A DNA stretch of 64,000 nucleotides from positions 3,162,001 through 3,226,000 of the forward strand of contig NZ_CP108529.1 in assembly GCF_036002945.1 (NCBI RefSeq). The letters run 5' to 3'. This document shows, in pieces, positions 16,166 through 25,739 of this stretch. Origin of the DNA: Streptomyces sp. NBC_01224. Its GTDB lineage: Bacteria > Actinomycetota > Actinomycetes > Streptomycetales > Streptomycetaceae. The translations under genes were made by a program, and so were the position numbers. The notes under the pieces were generated by a model. The model worked only from the letters and a program-made list of their open reading frames with translations. It did not search any database and had not been told where the DNA came from. Position 1 is the first letter of the stretch, and each line of letters opens with the position of its first letter.

Positions 16166-17560
16166 TCAGCGGAGTGCGGCGGCCAGCTCGCCCCAGAGGT
16201 GGGCAGCTGTCTCCACGCCCTTGAGCAGGAGGTCGAGTTCGACCTTCTCGTTGGGGGCGTGCCAGCCGTCGGACGGTACGGAGATGCCCAGGAAGAGGAC
16301 GGGCGCGCCGAGCACGTCCTGCAGGTCGGCGGCGGGTCCCGAGCCTCCTTCGCGGGTGAAGAGGATCTTCTGGCCGAAGGCCCGCCCCATGGCGCGGGCC
16401 ACGGCCTGCAGAGCGGGGTGGTCCAGCGGGGTCAGACAGGGGCGGGTGGCGGGGGCGAAGGTGATCCGGTGACGGACACCGGCCGGGACCTGTGCCTCGG
16501 CCCAGGCCCTGACCACCTGTTGGATGTGGTCGGGGTCCTGGCCCGCGACCAGCCGGAAACTGATCTTCACCAGGGCGGAGGACGGAATGATCGTCTTGCT
16601 TCCGGCGCCCTGGTAGCCGCCGCCGATGCCGTTGACCTCGGCGGTGGGGCGGGCCCAGATGCGTTCCAGAGTGGAGTGGCCGGCCTCGCCCGACGCCGCT
16701 CGTGACTTGGCGGTACGCAGCCAGGTGGCCTCGTCGAAGGGCAGCTCGGCGAAGAGCGCGCGCTCGGTGTCGGTGAGTTCCGTCACCCCGTCGTAGAACC
16801 CGGGGATCGCGACCCGTCCGTCCGCGTCGTGCAGTGCGGCGACGAGCCGGGCCACGGCGGTCGCCGGGTTGGGGACCGCGCCGCCGAACGAGCCGGAGTG
16901 GATGTCCTGCTCGGGGCCGTACAGCTCGATCTCGCACTCGGCGAGGCCTCGCATACCGGTGCAGACCGTGGGGGTGGTCTCGTCCCACATGCCGGTGTCG
17001 GAAACGATCACGGCGTCTGCGGTGAGCCGGGCGGCCTGCTCCTCGACCAGGGCGCGGAAGTTCGGTGAACCGGACTCCTCCTCGCCCTCGATCAGCAGCT
17101 TGAGGTTGACGGCCGGGGTGGTGCGGCCGGTGGTGGCGAGGTGGGCCCGGACGCCGAGGGTGTGGAAGAACACCTGCCCCTTGTCGTCGGCGGCGCCCCG
17201 CCCGTACATGCGGCCCTCGCGGATCACCGGCTCGAACGGGTCGGTGTCCCAGCCGTCCTCGCGGGCGGCGGGCTGCACGTCGTGGTGCCCGTAGACGAGA
17301 ACGGTCGGGGCGTCCGGGTCGTCGGACGGCCACTCGGCGAAGACCGCGGGAGCGCCGGGCGTCTCCCAGATCTCGGTGGCCGGGAAGCCGGTCTCCTTGA
17401 GCTTGGCGGACAGCCACTCGGCGCTGCGTCGTACGTCCCCGTCGTGGACCGGCTGGGCGGACACGGACGGGATGCGCAGCCAGTCGGCGAGGTCGTCGAG
17501 GAAGGCTGTGCGGTGCTGTTCGGTGTACGTACGGACGGCGCTGTCCGGGGTGTCGCTCAT
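16166..17560 (-). CDS. M20 family dipeptidase/metallopeptidase
   Basis: 464-residue cytosolic di-zinc peptidase. Metal ligands are visible: VYGHHDVQP (His and Asp region near residue 90), GRGAADDKG (bridging Asp near 122), EGEEESGS (catalytic Glu plus ligand near 157), SDTGMW, and a C-terminal HAPNE ligand near 437. A lid/dimer domain lies between (ELYGPEQDIHSGSFGG). It resembles cytosolic nonspecific dipeptidases. ATG 17560 (MSDTPDSA). It sits 10 bases after adnB and could be co-transcribed with it and with nudC downstream. Confidence 0.9.
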   Translation of the reverse strand: MSDTPDSAVRTYTEQHRTAFLDDLADWLRIPSVSAQPVHDGDVRRSAEWLSAKLKETGFPATEIWETPGAPAVFAEWPSDDPDAPTVLVYGHHDVQPAAREDGWDTDPFEPVIREGRMYGRGAADDKGQVFFHTLGVRAHLATTGRTTPAVNLKLLIEGEEESGSPNFRALVEEQAARLTADAVIVSDTGMWDETTPTVCTGMRGLAECEIELYGPEQDIHSGSFGGAVPNPATAVARLVAALHDADGRVAIPGFYDGVTELTDTERALFAELPFDEATWLRTAKSRAASGEAGHSTLERIWARPTAEVNGIGGGYQGAGSKTIIPSSALVKISFRLVAGQDPDHIQQVVRAWAEAQVPAGVRHRITFAPATRPCLTPLDHPALQAVARAMGRAFGQKILFTREGGSGPAADLQDVLGAPVLFLGISVPSDGWHAPNEKVELDLLLKGVETAAHLWGELAAALR

Positions 17561-17570
17561 GGCCTTGAGC

Positions 17571-20500
17571 CTATCGGCCCGGGAGAGGTGGCTCGTCCAG
17601 CAGAAGCCGCTCCAGCTCCGCCCGGCCCGGGAGGCGGGTGGGGCGGACGGTCTCTCCGCTGCGTACGTACAGGAACGTGGCGGTGACCTCGGTGAGCGGC
17701 AGATCGTGCAGCTCGGCCCAGGCCAGACGGTAGACCGCGAGCTGGAGGGGGTCGGCGGTGTTGGTGCGAGTGGTCTTCCAGTCGACGATCTCGTACGTGT
17801 CCCCGGTGCGGTACACCGCGTCGATACGGCCCCGGATCACCCGGCCGGCCAGAGTGATCTGGAACGGCGTCTCCACGCGGTACGGAGTGCGGCGGGCGTA
17901 CGGGGTGCGCTCGAAGGCCTCCTTGAGTGCGGCGAGGTCGCGCTCGTCGGCGATCTCGGCGTCGCTCTCGTCGCCGCCGGGCAGCTCGTCCGGCCCGAGC
18001 ATGGGCAGCGGCAGCTCCTCGAAGCGGGACTCCACCCAGGCGTGGAAACGGGTACCCCGGCGGGCCGCGGGCTGTGGGGGCCGCGGCATGGGGCGGGCCA
18101 GTTCCTGGGCGAAGCCGTCGGGGTCGTCGGCGAGACGCAGCAGCTGGGTGGCGGAGAGCGAGGCGGGCACGAGGACATCGCGCACGGTGGCACGGGCGCG
18201 GCGCAGTTCGCCGGTGAGGGCGTCGAGGTCGCGGTCCCAGGAGGCGAGTGTGCGGGATTCCTCGGAGGTGAGGCGCTGTTCCCCGGCGGGCTGAGGCGTG
18301 CGGGCCGCCGGGATGTGTGGTGTGGGAGCGGGGGCCGGCGGGGGCTCCGTCGACAGGGCGTCCCAGTCGTCGGCCTCGTCGGGGTACGCCTCGCTGTCGG
18401 GGAACGGGTCGTCGTAAGGGGCGTCGTGCGGATCGTCGTACGGATCCGGGGCGTCGGACGGCGCCTCGTACGCATCCGGAACACCCCCCGCCGCGGCCAG
18501 GGCCTCCAGATGCGCCATCACCGTGTCCGCGGCGGCCCGGCGGCGGGTCAGGGCGGTGTCGTCCAGGGGAAGCGGCCACGCCCGGTCGGCCTCCTTCTCG
18601 GCGAGGGCCGGGTTCTCCTCGCCCTCGGCCGGTTCGTCCGCCCAGGCCTCGATCTCGCCGTGTCCGGCCGCGCAGTGCTCGTACAGCGCGTGCAGGAAGT
18701 CGGACGGGCCGCGCGGCTTCTTCTGGGTCGGGCCCCACCAGTGGCCGGAGCCGAGCAGCAGGGTGCGGGGCCTGGTGAAGGTGACGTATCCCAGGCGGAG
18801 CTCCTCGGTGTGCTGGTGCTCCTTCATCTCCTCCTTGAAACCCTTGAGCCCCTTGGCGTCCCAGGAGTGGATGACGGGGAGGGTGGCCGTGTCCCCGCGC
18901 AGGGCGTGCGGGAGGACCTTGGGCTGGGAGGTCCAGGCGTCGCGGGACTGGCTGCTGGGGAACTGTCCGGTGACCAGGCCGGGCACCGCGACGACGTCCC
19001 ACTCCAGACCCTTGGACTTGTGGGCGGTGAGGACCTTGACGGTGTTCTCGCCGCCGGGCAGGGCGTTGTCCAGGCCCTTCTCGTACTGGACTGCCGTGCG
19101 CAGGAAGCCCAGGAAAGCAAGGAGGGTGGCCTCGCCGTCGGCGGCGGCGAAGCGGGCCGCGACGTCGAGGAAGTTGGCGAGAGTCTCGCGGCGGCGGGCG
19201 GCCAGGGCGTGCGGCGATGCGGAGAGCTCGACCTCCAGGCCGGTGGTGGCGAGGACGCGGTGCAGCACGTCCATCAGGGGGTCGGCCAGCGAGCGGCGCA
19301 GGTCGCGCAGTTCGGCGGCCAGGCGGGCGAATCGGATGCGGGCCTCGGTGGAGAACGGAAGTCCGTCGTCCTCTCCTCCGCCCGATTCGAGGAAGGTGTC
19401 CAGGGCGTCGGCGAGCGAGATCACTTCGGCCGGGTCGATGCCTTCGACGGCCTCGGCAAGGCGGCGGTCGGGGTCGAAGTCGTCCTCGTCGCCGTGGGCG
19501 GCGCGGTGGACGAGGAGGCGGGCGCGGCGGCCGAGGAGTGCCAGGTCACGGGGGCCGATCCGCCAGCGGGGGCCGGTGAGCAGCCGGACCAGGGAGGCGT
19601 TGGCGCCGGGGTCCTGGAGGACCTCGCACACTGCGACGAGGTCGGCGACCTCGGGCAGGTGCAGCAGCCCGGACAGGCCGACGACCTCGACCGGGATGTC
19701 GCGGGCCACCAGCGCGGCCTGGATCTCCGGGAAGTCGCCCGCGGTGCGGCACAGGACGGCGATCTCGCCGGGTGCCTTTCCGGTCCTCACGAGGTGGGCG
19801 ATCGAGTCGGCGAGCCAGTCGATCTCTTCTGTGTGGGTACGGAGCAGGGCGCAGCGGACGATGCCGTCTCGCTCGGCGCCCGGGGCGGGGCGCAGTGCCT
19901 CGACGCCTTCGTGCATGGCGCGCAGGGGCGCGGCGAGGCCGTTGGCGAGGTGGAGGAGGCGGCCGCCGCTGCGGCGGTTCTCGCTGAGGGAGTATCGGGT
20001 GGCGGGGGTGCCGTCGGCGTGCGGGAAGTGGCGCGGGAAGTCGTCGAGGTTGGCGACGGACGCACCGCGCCAGCCGTAGATCGCCTGGCAGGGGTCGCCG
20101 ACGGCGGTGACGGCATGACCGGTGGCCACCGACCCGGTGGTCGCGCCGGACTCCGCCCCGGTCTTCGCCTCCGTGACCCTGTCCTCGGGGCCCCTGCCGA
20201 AGAGGGCGGAGAGCAGCAGACGCTGGGCGACGGAGGTGTCCTGGTACTCGTCGAGCAGCACGACGCGGAATTCGTCGCGCAGGATCGCGCCGACCTCGGG
20301 GCGGGTGAGGGCCAGCTCGGCGGAGAGGGCGATCTGGTCGCCGAAGTCGAGGACGTCGCGGCTCTTCTTGGCCTCGCGGTAGCGGCGGGTCAGTTGCAGC
20401 AGCTCTCGGCGGGCCTGGGCCGTCTCGGGGATCTTGCGCAGCTCGGCGTTGGTGAGCCGGGCCGATTCGAGCGTACGGAGCAGGTCGGTGTCGTACTCCG

Positions 20501-21062
20501 CGAGCTGTTCGGGGCGTACGAGATGCTCGGCCAGCTCGGCGTCGAGGGCCAGCAGATCACTGACCAGCGTGGGGAACGACCTCGTCAGGGCCGGATACGG
20601 GCCGGGCGCCTCGCGCAGTACGCGGGCGGCCAGCTGGTAGCGGGTGGCGTCGGCGAGGAGGCGAGTGGTTGGTTCGAGGCCGATGCGCAGCCCGTGCTCG
20701 GTGAGGAGCCGGCCGGCGAACGCGTGGTACGTGGAGATGCTGGGCTCGCCCGGAGGGTTGTCCGGATCGATGGCGTCCGGATCGGTGACCCCGGCCGCGA
20801 TCAGGGCCTTGCGGACGCGCTCGGCGAGCTCGCCCGCCGCCTTGTTGGTGAAGGTGAGTCCGAGGACCTGCTCCGGGGCGACCTGGCCGGTCCCCACCAG
20901 CCACACCACGCGCGCCGCCATCACCGTGGTCTTCCCCGACCCGGCTCCGGCCACGACCACCTGCGGGGCGGGCGGCGCTGTGATGCAGGCCGTCTGCTCC
21001 GGGGTGAACGGGATCCCGAGGAGCTCCTTCAGCTGCTCGGGATCGGTGATGCGTGAGGACAC
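17571..21062 (-). CDS. adnB: AdnB-type helicase-nuclease subunit
   Basis: 1163-residue UvrD-like motor with a C-terminal RecB-family nuclease. Walker A GAGSGKT (39-45), TFTNKAAGEL, LLDEYQDT, GDPCQAIYGWRGA, LTAHKSKGLEWDVV and LGYVTFTRPR form the helicase core. A Pro/Asp-rich linker (around 870-920) precedes the nuclease motifs GRIDAVYR, EIVDWKT and QLAVYRLAW (near 1080-1115). In mycobacteria AdnA and AdnB form the heterodimer that resects double-strand breaks before recombination. I start it at GTG 21062 (VSSRITDPEQ); longer readings add low-complexity sequence. The order adnA then adnB is the same as in M. tuberculosis, but here 371 bases separate them, with a gene remnant inside. Confidence 0.9.
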   Translation of the reverse strand: MSSRITDPEQLKELLGIPFTPEQTACITAPPAPQVVVAGAGSGKTTVMAARVVWLVGTGQVAPEQVLGLTFTNKAAGELAERVRKALIAAGVTDPDAIDPDNPPGEPSISTYHAFAGRLLTEHGLRIGLEPTTRLLADATRYQLAARVLREAPGPYPALTRSFPTLVSDLLALDAELAEHLVRPEQLAEYDTDLLRTLESARLTNAELRKIPETAQARRELLQLTRRYREAKKSRDVLDFGDQIALSAELALTRPEVGAILRDEFRVVLLDEYQDTSVAQRLLLSALFGRGPEDRVTEAKTGAESGATTGSVATGHAVTAVGDPCQAIYGWRGASVANLDDFPRHFPHADGTPATRYSLSENRRSGGRLLHLANGLAAPLRAMHEGVEALRPAPGAERDGIVRCALLRTHTEEIDWLADSIAHLVRTGKAPGEIAVLCRTAGDFPEIQAALVARDIPVEVVGLSGLLHLPEVADLVAVCEVLQDPGANASLVRLLTGPRWRIGPRDLALLGRRARLLVHRAAHGDEDDFDPDRRLAEAVEGIDPAEVISLADALDTFLESGGGEDDGLPFSTEARIRFARLAAELRDLRRSLADPLMDVLHRVLATTGLEVELSASPHALAARRRETLANFLDVAARFAAADGEATLLAFLGFLRTAVQYEKGLDNALPGGENTVKVLTAHKSKGLEWDVVAVPGLVTGQFPSSQSRDAWTSQPKVLPHALRGDTATLPVIHSWDAKGLKGFKEEMKEHQHTEELRLGYVTFTRPRTLLLGSGHWWGPTQKKPRGPSDFLHALYEHCAAGHGEIEAWADEPAEGEENPALAEKEADRAWPLPLDDTALTRRRAAADTVMAHLEALAAAGGVPDAYEAPSDAPDPYDDPHDAPYDDPFPDSEAYPDEADDWDALSTEPPPAPAPTPHIPAARTPQPAGEQRLTSEESRTLASWDRDLDALTGELRRARATVRDVLVPASLSATQLLRLADDPDGFAQELARPMPRPPQPAARRGTRFHAWVESRFEELPLPMLGPDELPGGDESDAEIADERDLAALKEAFERTPYARRTPYRVETPFQITLAGRVIRGRIDAVYRTGDTYEIVDWKTTRTNTADPLQLAVYRLAWAELHDLPLTEVTATFLYVRSGETVRPTRLPGRAELERLLLDEPPLPGR

Positions 21063-21234
21063 CCGACAGAGGCTAACCGCGCGCACTGACAACGTGCCGG
21101 GGCCGCCGGACTGTCCGGGCGGGCCGGTGGCCCGCAACAGGCCCGGCCGACAGCGCGCAACAGGATCGCCCGGCGGTCCGGGTCCCGACCGCCTTGAGCG
21201 CTGATCACCTCAACTCCTTTGCGAGGGCGGCCTC

Positions 21235-21414
21235 ATGAGCACTCGCCGTATCCGGTCCTGCCGTATCGGCCCGCACCAGCGCACCGATACGGCCAAGGCG
21301 CATCCGGCCCGGGTGTATGACGTATTTCTCGGTGTCGAGGACGACTGCCCCGCCGACTGTGAGGCGGCGGCCACCGCGAATGCCGTCCACGTCGTGGTGG
21401 CCCTCAGGCCCTGA
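21235..21414 (+). pseudogene. Remnant of a DUF574 (Methyltransf_19) SAM-dependent methyltransferase
   Basis: A 59-codon plus-strand reading in the gap between adnB and adnA contains TDTAKAHPARVYDVFLG followed by DCPADCEAA. This closely matches the N-terminal hallmark of the Streptomyces DUF574 methyltransferase family (HPARVYD-LLGGKDN-DREAA). The rest of the domain, about 200 residues including the SAM site, is missing, and it ends within 20 residues after the hallmark (VHVVVALRP). It is transcribed opposite to the adn genes and has no clear ribosome binding site. Most likely a decayed fragment left by an old insertion; a functional microprotein cannot be excluded. Confidence 0.6.
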
Positions 21415-21433
21415 CCGAGCGGCCGGAAGGCTC

Positions 21434-24400
21434 TCACTCCAGGATGTGACGGCCCTCCGGCTGTGCGCTGCACGAGGCACGGAAGGTGCAGTGTGTGCAG
21501 TGCTGGCCGGTCGTGGGGGTGAACCGTTCGTCCAGGACCCGGCCGGCGGCCGTGGCCAGCAGGTCGGGGACCCACTCGCCGGAGAGCGGTTCCTGGGCCT
21601 GCACCTTGGGAAGGGCGTCGCCGCCCTCCTTCTTCGGGGCGGGCTGTCGCAGCTGTACGAGTTCGGCGCCGCCGGGGACGGGGCGATTGCCGTCGAAGAT
21701 CTCGTCGACCGCCCCTTCCCGGACGGCCAGCTGGTATACGGCGAGCTGGGGGTGGCGGGCGACCTCGTCCTTGGTCGGGGACTGTTTGCCGGTCTTGAAG
21801 TCGACGACGTACGCCCGGCCGTCGGTGTCCCGTTCGACGCGGTCCATGGAACCGCGGATCCGTACCTCGTACTCCCCCGCTTCGAGCGTCACGTCGAAGT
21901 CGTGCTCGCTCGCGGCGGGAGTGCGGCCGGTGCGGTCCATGACGTGCCAGCTCAGGAAGCGTTCGAGGGCGGCCCTGGCCTGTTCCTTCTCCTGCTGGGA
22001 CTTCCAGGGGGCGTCGAAGACGAGGCCGTCCCAGACCGAGTCCAGCCGCTCCATCAGGACAGCCAGATCGGCAGGGGTACGCCCGGAGGCCACCTCGTCG
22101 GCGAGTACGTGGACGACGTTGCCGAAGCCCTGTGCGGCCGTCGCCGGGGCGTCCGCCTTCACCTCGCGGCCGAGGAACCACTGGAGCGCGCAGGTGTTGG
22201 CGAGCTGGTCGAGCGCGCTGCCGGAGAGCGACACGGGCTGGTCCCGGTCGCGGAGCGGAACGGCGGAGCGGGTGGGCTCGTACAGGCCCCACCAGCGGTA
22301 GGGATGGGCCGCGGGTACGAGCGGCTGGCCCTCGTCGTCGGTGAGCGCGGCGAGGCGGGCGAGGCGGTGGGCGGCCTCCTCGCGCAGGGCGTCCGAGGCA
22401 TCGGGGTCGACGGTGGTGGCGCGGAGTTCGGCGACGAGCGCGGCGACGGCGAGCGGTCGGCGCGGCCGGCCGGTGACGTCGCGCGGTTCGACGCCGAGCT
22501 CGGTGAGGAAGCGGGACGGCTGATCGCCGTCGTCGGCGGGCGCCTTGACCGCGGTGACGACGAGACGTTCGCGGGCGCGGGTCGCAGCGACGTAGAAGAG
22601 GCGGCGTTCCTCGGCGAGGAGGGCGCCGGGGGTGAGCGGTTCGGCCAGGCCGTCGCGGCCGATCCGGTCCGCTTCGAGGAGCGAACCGCGGCGGCGCAGG
22701 TCGGGCCAGAGCCCCTCCTGCACCCCAGCGACGACGACGAGGCGCCACTCCAGGCCCTTTGACCTGTGCGCGGTCATCAGCCGTACGGCGTCGGGTCGCA
22801 CCGCGCGCCTGGAGAGGGTGTCGGCGGCGATGTCCTGGGCGTCGACCTCCTCCAGGAAGTTGAGCGCGCCGCGCCCGCCGGTGCGTTCCTCGGCGCGGGC
22901 CGCGGTGTCGAAGAGCGCGCAGACGGCGTCGAGGTCGCGGTCGGCGTTGCGGCCACCCGCACCGCCGCGCAGCGCGGCACGCGCCAGCCGCCCCGGCCAC
23001 GGGGTGCCGGCCCACAGCTCCCAAAGGGCTTCTTCCGCGGTACCGCCGCCTTCGAGGAGCTCGCGCGCCTTGCGCAGAAGCGCGCCGAGTCGCTGGGCGC
23101 CGCGGGCGTACGCCGGATCGTGCGCGACGAGCCGTTCGGGCTCGGTGAGCGCGCGGGCCAGCAGGTCGCCGGAGGGCGCCGGTACGCGATTCCCGGCGGC
23201 CCGCTCCTCGTCGCGCAGGGCCCGGCCGAGCCGACGCAGGTCGGCCGCGTCCATGGAGCCGAGGGGGGAGGTGAGGAGGGTCAGGGCCGTCTCGGTGTCC
23301 AGCCAGGGCGCTTCGGGGGCGGATTCCCGGCCGGGAGCCTTTTCGGGGTCCTGGCCGGCAGCCTGATCGGGCTCCCGGCCAGGAGGAGCCGGGGCCTCCG
23401 CCTCCGCACCCGGCGCACCCCGGCGCAGCGCCGCTGCGGCGACCGCGCGGAGCGCCGTCAGCAGCGGGGCCACCGCCGGTTCATGGCGCAGGGGGAGGTC
23501 GTCGCCGTCGACCTCCACGGGGACGCCCGCCGAGGTCAGGGCCCGGCGCGCCGAGGGGATCGTGCGGCCTCCGGCCCGTACGAGCACCGCCATCTCGTTC
23601 CATGGGACGCCGTCCTCCAGATGCGCCCGGCGCAGCAGATCGGCGATGTTGTCGAGTTCGGCGGAGGCGGTCGGGTAGGTGTACGTCTCCACGCTTCCGC
23701 CCTCGCGGACGGCGGCGAGCTCCCGGTGGGCGCGGACCTTCGCCGAGGGCAGCCGGGTCAGCGGCATCCGCCGGGTGAGCAGCCGGGTGGCGGCCAGCAG
23801 CTGTCCGCCGGAGCGACGCGAGGTCGTGAGGACGCCGACCGGTGCCGGGGCGCCGTCCGCCCGCCGGAACATCTCCGGGAAGTCGAGGATGCCGTTCACA
23901 TCGGCGCCCCGGAACGCATAGATCGACTGGTCCGGGTCACCGAAGGCGACCAGGTCCCGGCCGCCCCCGGCGCCCGGCCCGCTCCCCCGGTTGCCGGCCA
24001 GCGCGTGCAGCAGCCGTACCTGCGCCGGGTCCGTGTCCTGGTACTCGTCCACGAACACCGCGTCGTACTGCCCGGCCAGCAGCGCCGACACCTCGGGGCG
24101 TTCCGCGAGCAGCACGGCCCGGTGCACCAGCTCCGCGTAGTCCAGTACCCCCTGCGCGTCCAGCACGTCCAGGTACTCGGCGAGGAATTCGGCGGCGGCG
24201 CCCCAGTCCGGTCGGCCGGTGCGGCGGGCGAAGTCGGTCAGCGCGTCCGGGCCCAGGCCCAGCTCGCGGCTGCGGGCGAGCACCGCCCGTACCTCGTCGG
24301 CGAAACCGCGCGTGGTCAGACAGGCCCGCAGCTCGTCCGGCCAGCGGATGTGCGCGAAGCCGTCCTGTTCCAGTTCGAGCTGGCCGGCGAGCAGCTCGCG

Positions 24401-24880
24401 GACCGTGACGTCCTGCTCCGGTCCGGAGAGCAGCCGCATCGGTTCGGCGAAGAGGTCGGCGTCCTGATGGGCGCGGACCAGTGCGTAACAGAAGGAGTGG
24501 AATGTGGTGGCCTGCGGACCGCGGGCGGCACCGAGCCGGGCGGCCATCCGGTCGCGCAGCTCCACGGCGGCCTTGCGGCTGAAGGTGAGGACCAGGATGC
24601 GGGCCGGGTCGCCGCCCCCTGCGACACGTGCGGCGACCGCCTCGACGAGCGTGGTCGTCTTGCCGGTACCCGGTCCGGCGAGCACCAGGAGCGGGCCTCC
24701 GGGGTGATCAACCACCGCACGTTGCGCCGCGTCCAGGAGAGGGGGATCCACGGAGCCCGGCGGGGTACGCACCAGTCGGTACGCGCCCGCGGTCCTCTCC
24801 CTACGCCCCTGCGGGCGTGGGGGGACCCCCTGCCGTGCCTGACGGTGCGGACTGTGCCGGGTGGAGGAGGAGGAGCTCAC
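21434..24880 (-). CDS. adnA: AdnA-type helicase-nuclease subunit with probable Fe-S cluster
   Basis: 1148-residue partner of AdnB. Walker A GPGTGKT (69-75), LTFSRKAAVEL, FVDEYQDT, GDPDQSIYAFRGA, TAHRSKGLEW and YVAATRARER mark the UvrD-like motor. The nuclease domain has GSMDRVE (Asp 1013), VVDFKTGK (Asp 1027, Lys 1029) and QLAVYQL. A C-terminal CTHCTFRASC gives C-x2-C-x5-C (1128, 1131, 1137), and an isolated Cys in NTCALQWF precedes the nuclease: the split 4Cys arrangement of AddB-type [4Fe-4S] nucleases. GTG 24880 opens MSSSSSTRH; the first 40 residues are low-complexity and may not be translated. Upstream lies the alkyltransferase-like gene, 212 bases away. Confidence 0.9.
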   Translation of the reverse strand: MSSSSSTRHSPHRQARQGVPPRPQGRRERTAGAYRLVRTPPGSVDPPLLDAAQRAVVDHPGGPLLVLAGPGTGKTTTLVEAVAARVAGGGDPARILVLTFSRKAAVELRDRMAARLGAARGPQATTFHSFCYALVRAHQDADLFAEPMRLLSGPEQDVTVRELLAGQLELEQDGFAHIRWPDELRACLTTRGFADEVRAVLARSRELGLGPDALTDFARRTGRPDWGAAAEFLAEYLDVLDAQGVLDYAELVHRAVLLAERPEVSALLAGQYDAVFVDEYQDTDPAQVRLLHALAGNRGSGPGAGGGRDLVAFGDPDQSIYAFRGADVNGILDFPEMFRRADGAPAPVGVLTTSRRSGGQLLAATRLLTRRMPLTRLPSAKVRAHRELAAVREGGSVETYTYPTASAELDNIADLLRRAHLEDGVPWNEMAVLVRAGGRTIPSARRALTSAGVPVEVDGDDLPLRHEPAVAPLLTALRAVAAAALRRGAPGAEAEAPAPPGREPDQAAGQDPEKAPGRESAPEAPWLDTETALTLLTSPLGSMDAADLRRLGRALRDEERAAGNRVPAPSGDLLARALTEPERLVAHDPAYARGAQRLGALLRKARELLEGGGTAEEALWELWAGTPWPGRLARAALRGGAGGRNADRDLDAVCALFDTAARAEERTGGRGALNFLEEVDAQDIAADTLSRRAVRPDAVRLMTAHRSKGLEWRLVVVAGVQEGLWPDLRRRGSLLEADRIGRDGLAEPLTPGALLAEERRLFYVAATRARERLVVTAVKAPADDGDQPSRFLTELGVEPRDVTGRPRRPLAVAALVAELRATTVDPDASDALREEAAHRLARLAALTDDEGQPLVPAAHPYRWWGLYEPTRSAVPLRDRDQPVSLSGSALDQLANTCALQWFLGREVKADAPATAAQGFGNVVHVLADEVASGRTPADLAVLMERLDSVWDGLVFDAPWKSQQEKEQARAALERFLSWHVMDRTGRTPAASEHDFDVTLEAGEYEVRIRGSMDRVERDTDGRAYVVDFKTGKQSPTKDEVARHPQLAVYQLAVREGAVDEIFDGNRPVPGGAELVQLRQPAPKKEGGDALPKVQAQEPLSGEWVPDLLATAAGRVLDERFTPTTGQHCTHCTFRASCSAQPEGRHILE

Positions 24881-25092
24881 GTGGATCGCCGGTCCTGGTG
24901 GGTGTGCTGGTGCTGAGGGTGCGGTGCGTGCCGCGAACTGTCGACGCTACGCCAGCGGGGGCGCGGTCCGGGGCGAGTCCGCTGCGTACCTCGTCACGTT
25001 CCGCGTCACGGGGGCCGTCGCGTATCGCTTCGTGTTCCGCATCACGCGCCGGGCCCGGCGCCGCCCGTTGCGCCCCCGAATGGCCGAAGCTG

Positions 25093-25518
25093 TCAGATGT
25101 GAGCACCTCCGCCCTTGTCCCTGTCCGCGTCCGCGCCCGCACCGCCGGTGACGCCGTCCCACCGTGCCCGCTTCATGTCGAGTCGCGGCAGATGGCCCTC
25201 CGCGCTGCGCGACGCCTCGCGCAGCGGGGTGCTCTCCTCGCGGTAGTGGTCCAGCGCCCGCAGTTCGTGACCGGGCAGCAGGGCCCCGTCTGCGCGCACC
25301 ACGCGCCACCACGGCACCGCGGCCCCGTACAGCGCCATGACCCGGCCGACCTGGCGCGGGCCGCCGTCGCCCAGCCACTCGGCGACATCTCCGTACGTCA
25401 TGACACGGCCGGGCGGAATCAGCTCGGCGACATCGAGCACCCGCTCCGCGTACTCCGGCAACTCGTCGATCGTCCGGTCGCCGCTCGTCCCGTCGCCGCT
25501 GGTCCGGTATTGGCTCAT
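25093..25518 (-). CDS. Alkyltransferase-like (ATL) DNA-binding protein
   Basis: 141-residue MGMT-fold protein (DNA-binding winged helix): VLDVAELIPPGRVMTYGDVAEWL, then the arginine-finger region GPRQVGRVMALYG. At the place of the methyl-acceptor PCHRV motif it has PWWRVV, so the active Cys is absent. ATL proteins bind O6-alkylguanine and flag it for nucleotide excision repair. ATG 25518 (MSQYRTSG) follows GGATGG. Upstream of adnA on the same strand; M. tuberculosis has a similar gene beside adnA. Confidence 0.88.
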   Translation of the reverse strand: MSQYRTSGDGTSGDRTIDELPEYAERVLDVAELIPPGRVMTYGDVAEWLGDGGPRQVGRVMALYGAAVPWWRVVRADGALLPGHELRALDHYREESTPLREASRSAEGHLPRLDMKRARWDGVTGGAGADADRDKGGGAHI

Positions 25519-25739
25519 CCGGCCCATCCTGCCGTACGCCACCGACAGCCCGGCCCGGTCCGTGTGCGCCCTTTCACGGGGCGTGCGTGCGGGAGCAAAG
25601 GAGCGTATGTTGCGCTTCGCGTGTCCGCGCAGTGCACCCTGATGCCCTCCTCTGTCGCCGGGCCGTGCCACCATCGTGCGGGCGGTGACCGGTGATACGA
25701 GAACACGAAGACCAATCAGAGGCGACGAAGGAGCAGGGC

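Noticed and set aside
17376..21056. A 1226-codon open frame on the plus strand opposite adnB
   Set aside because: It is the antisense shadow of a GC-rich gene; the adnB reading has all helicase and nuclease motifs, the plus reading has none.
21205..21480. 91-codon minus-strand frame between adnB and adnA
   Set aside because: It overlaps the end of adnA and shows no homology; the plus-strand methyltransferase hallmark explains the region better.
25093..25518. Active O6-methylguanine methyltransferase
   Set aside because: The acceptor Cys motif is PWWR, so it is an alkyltransferase-like protein.
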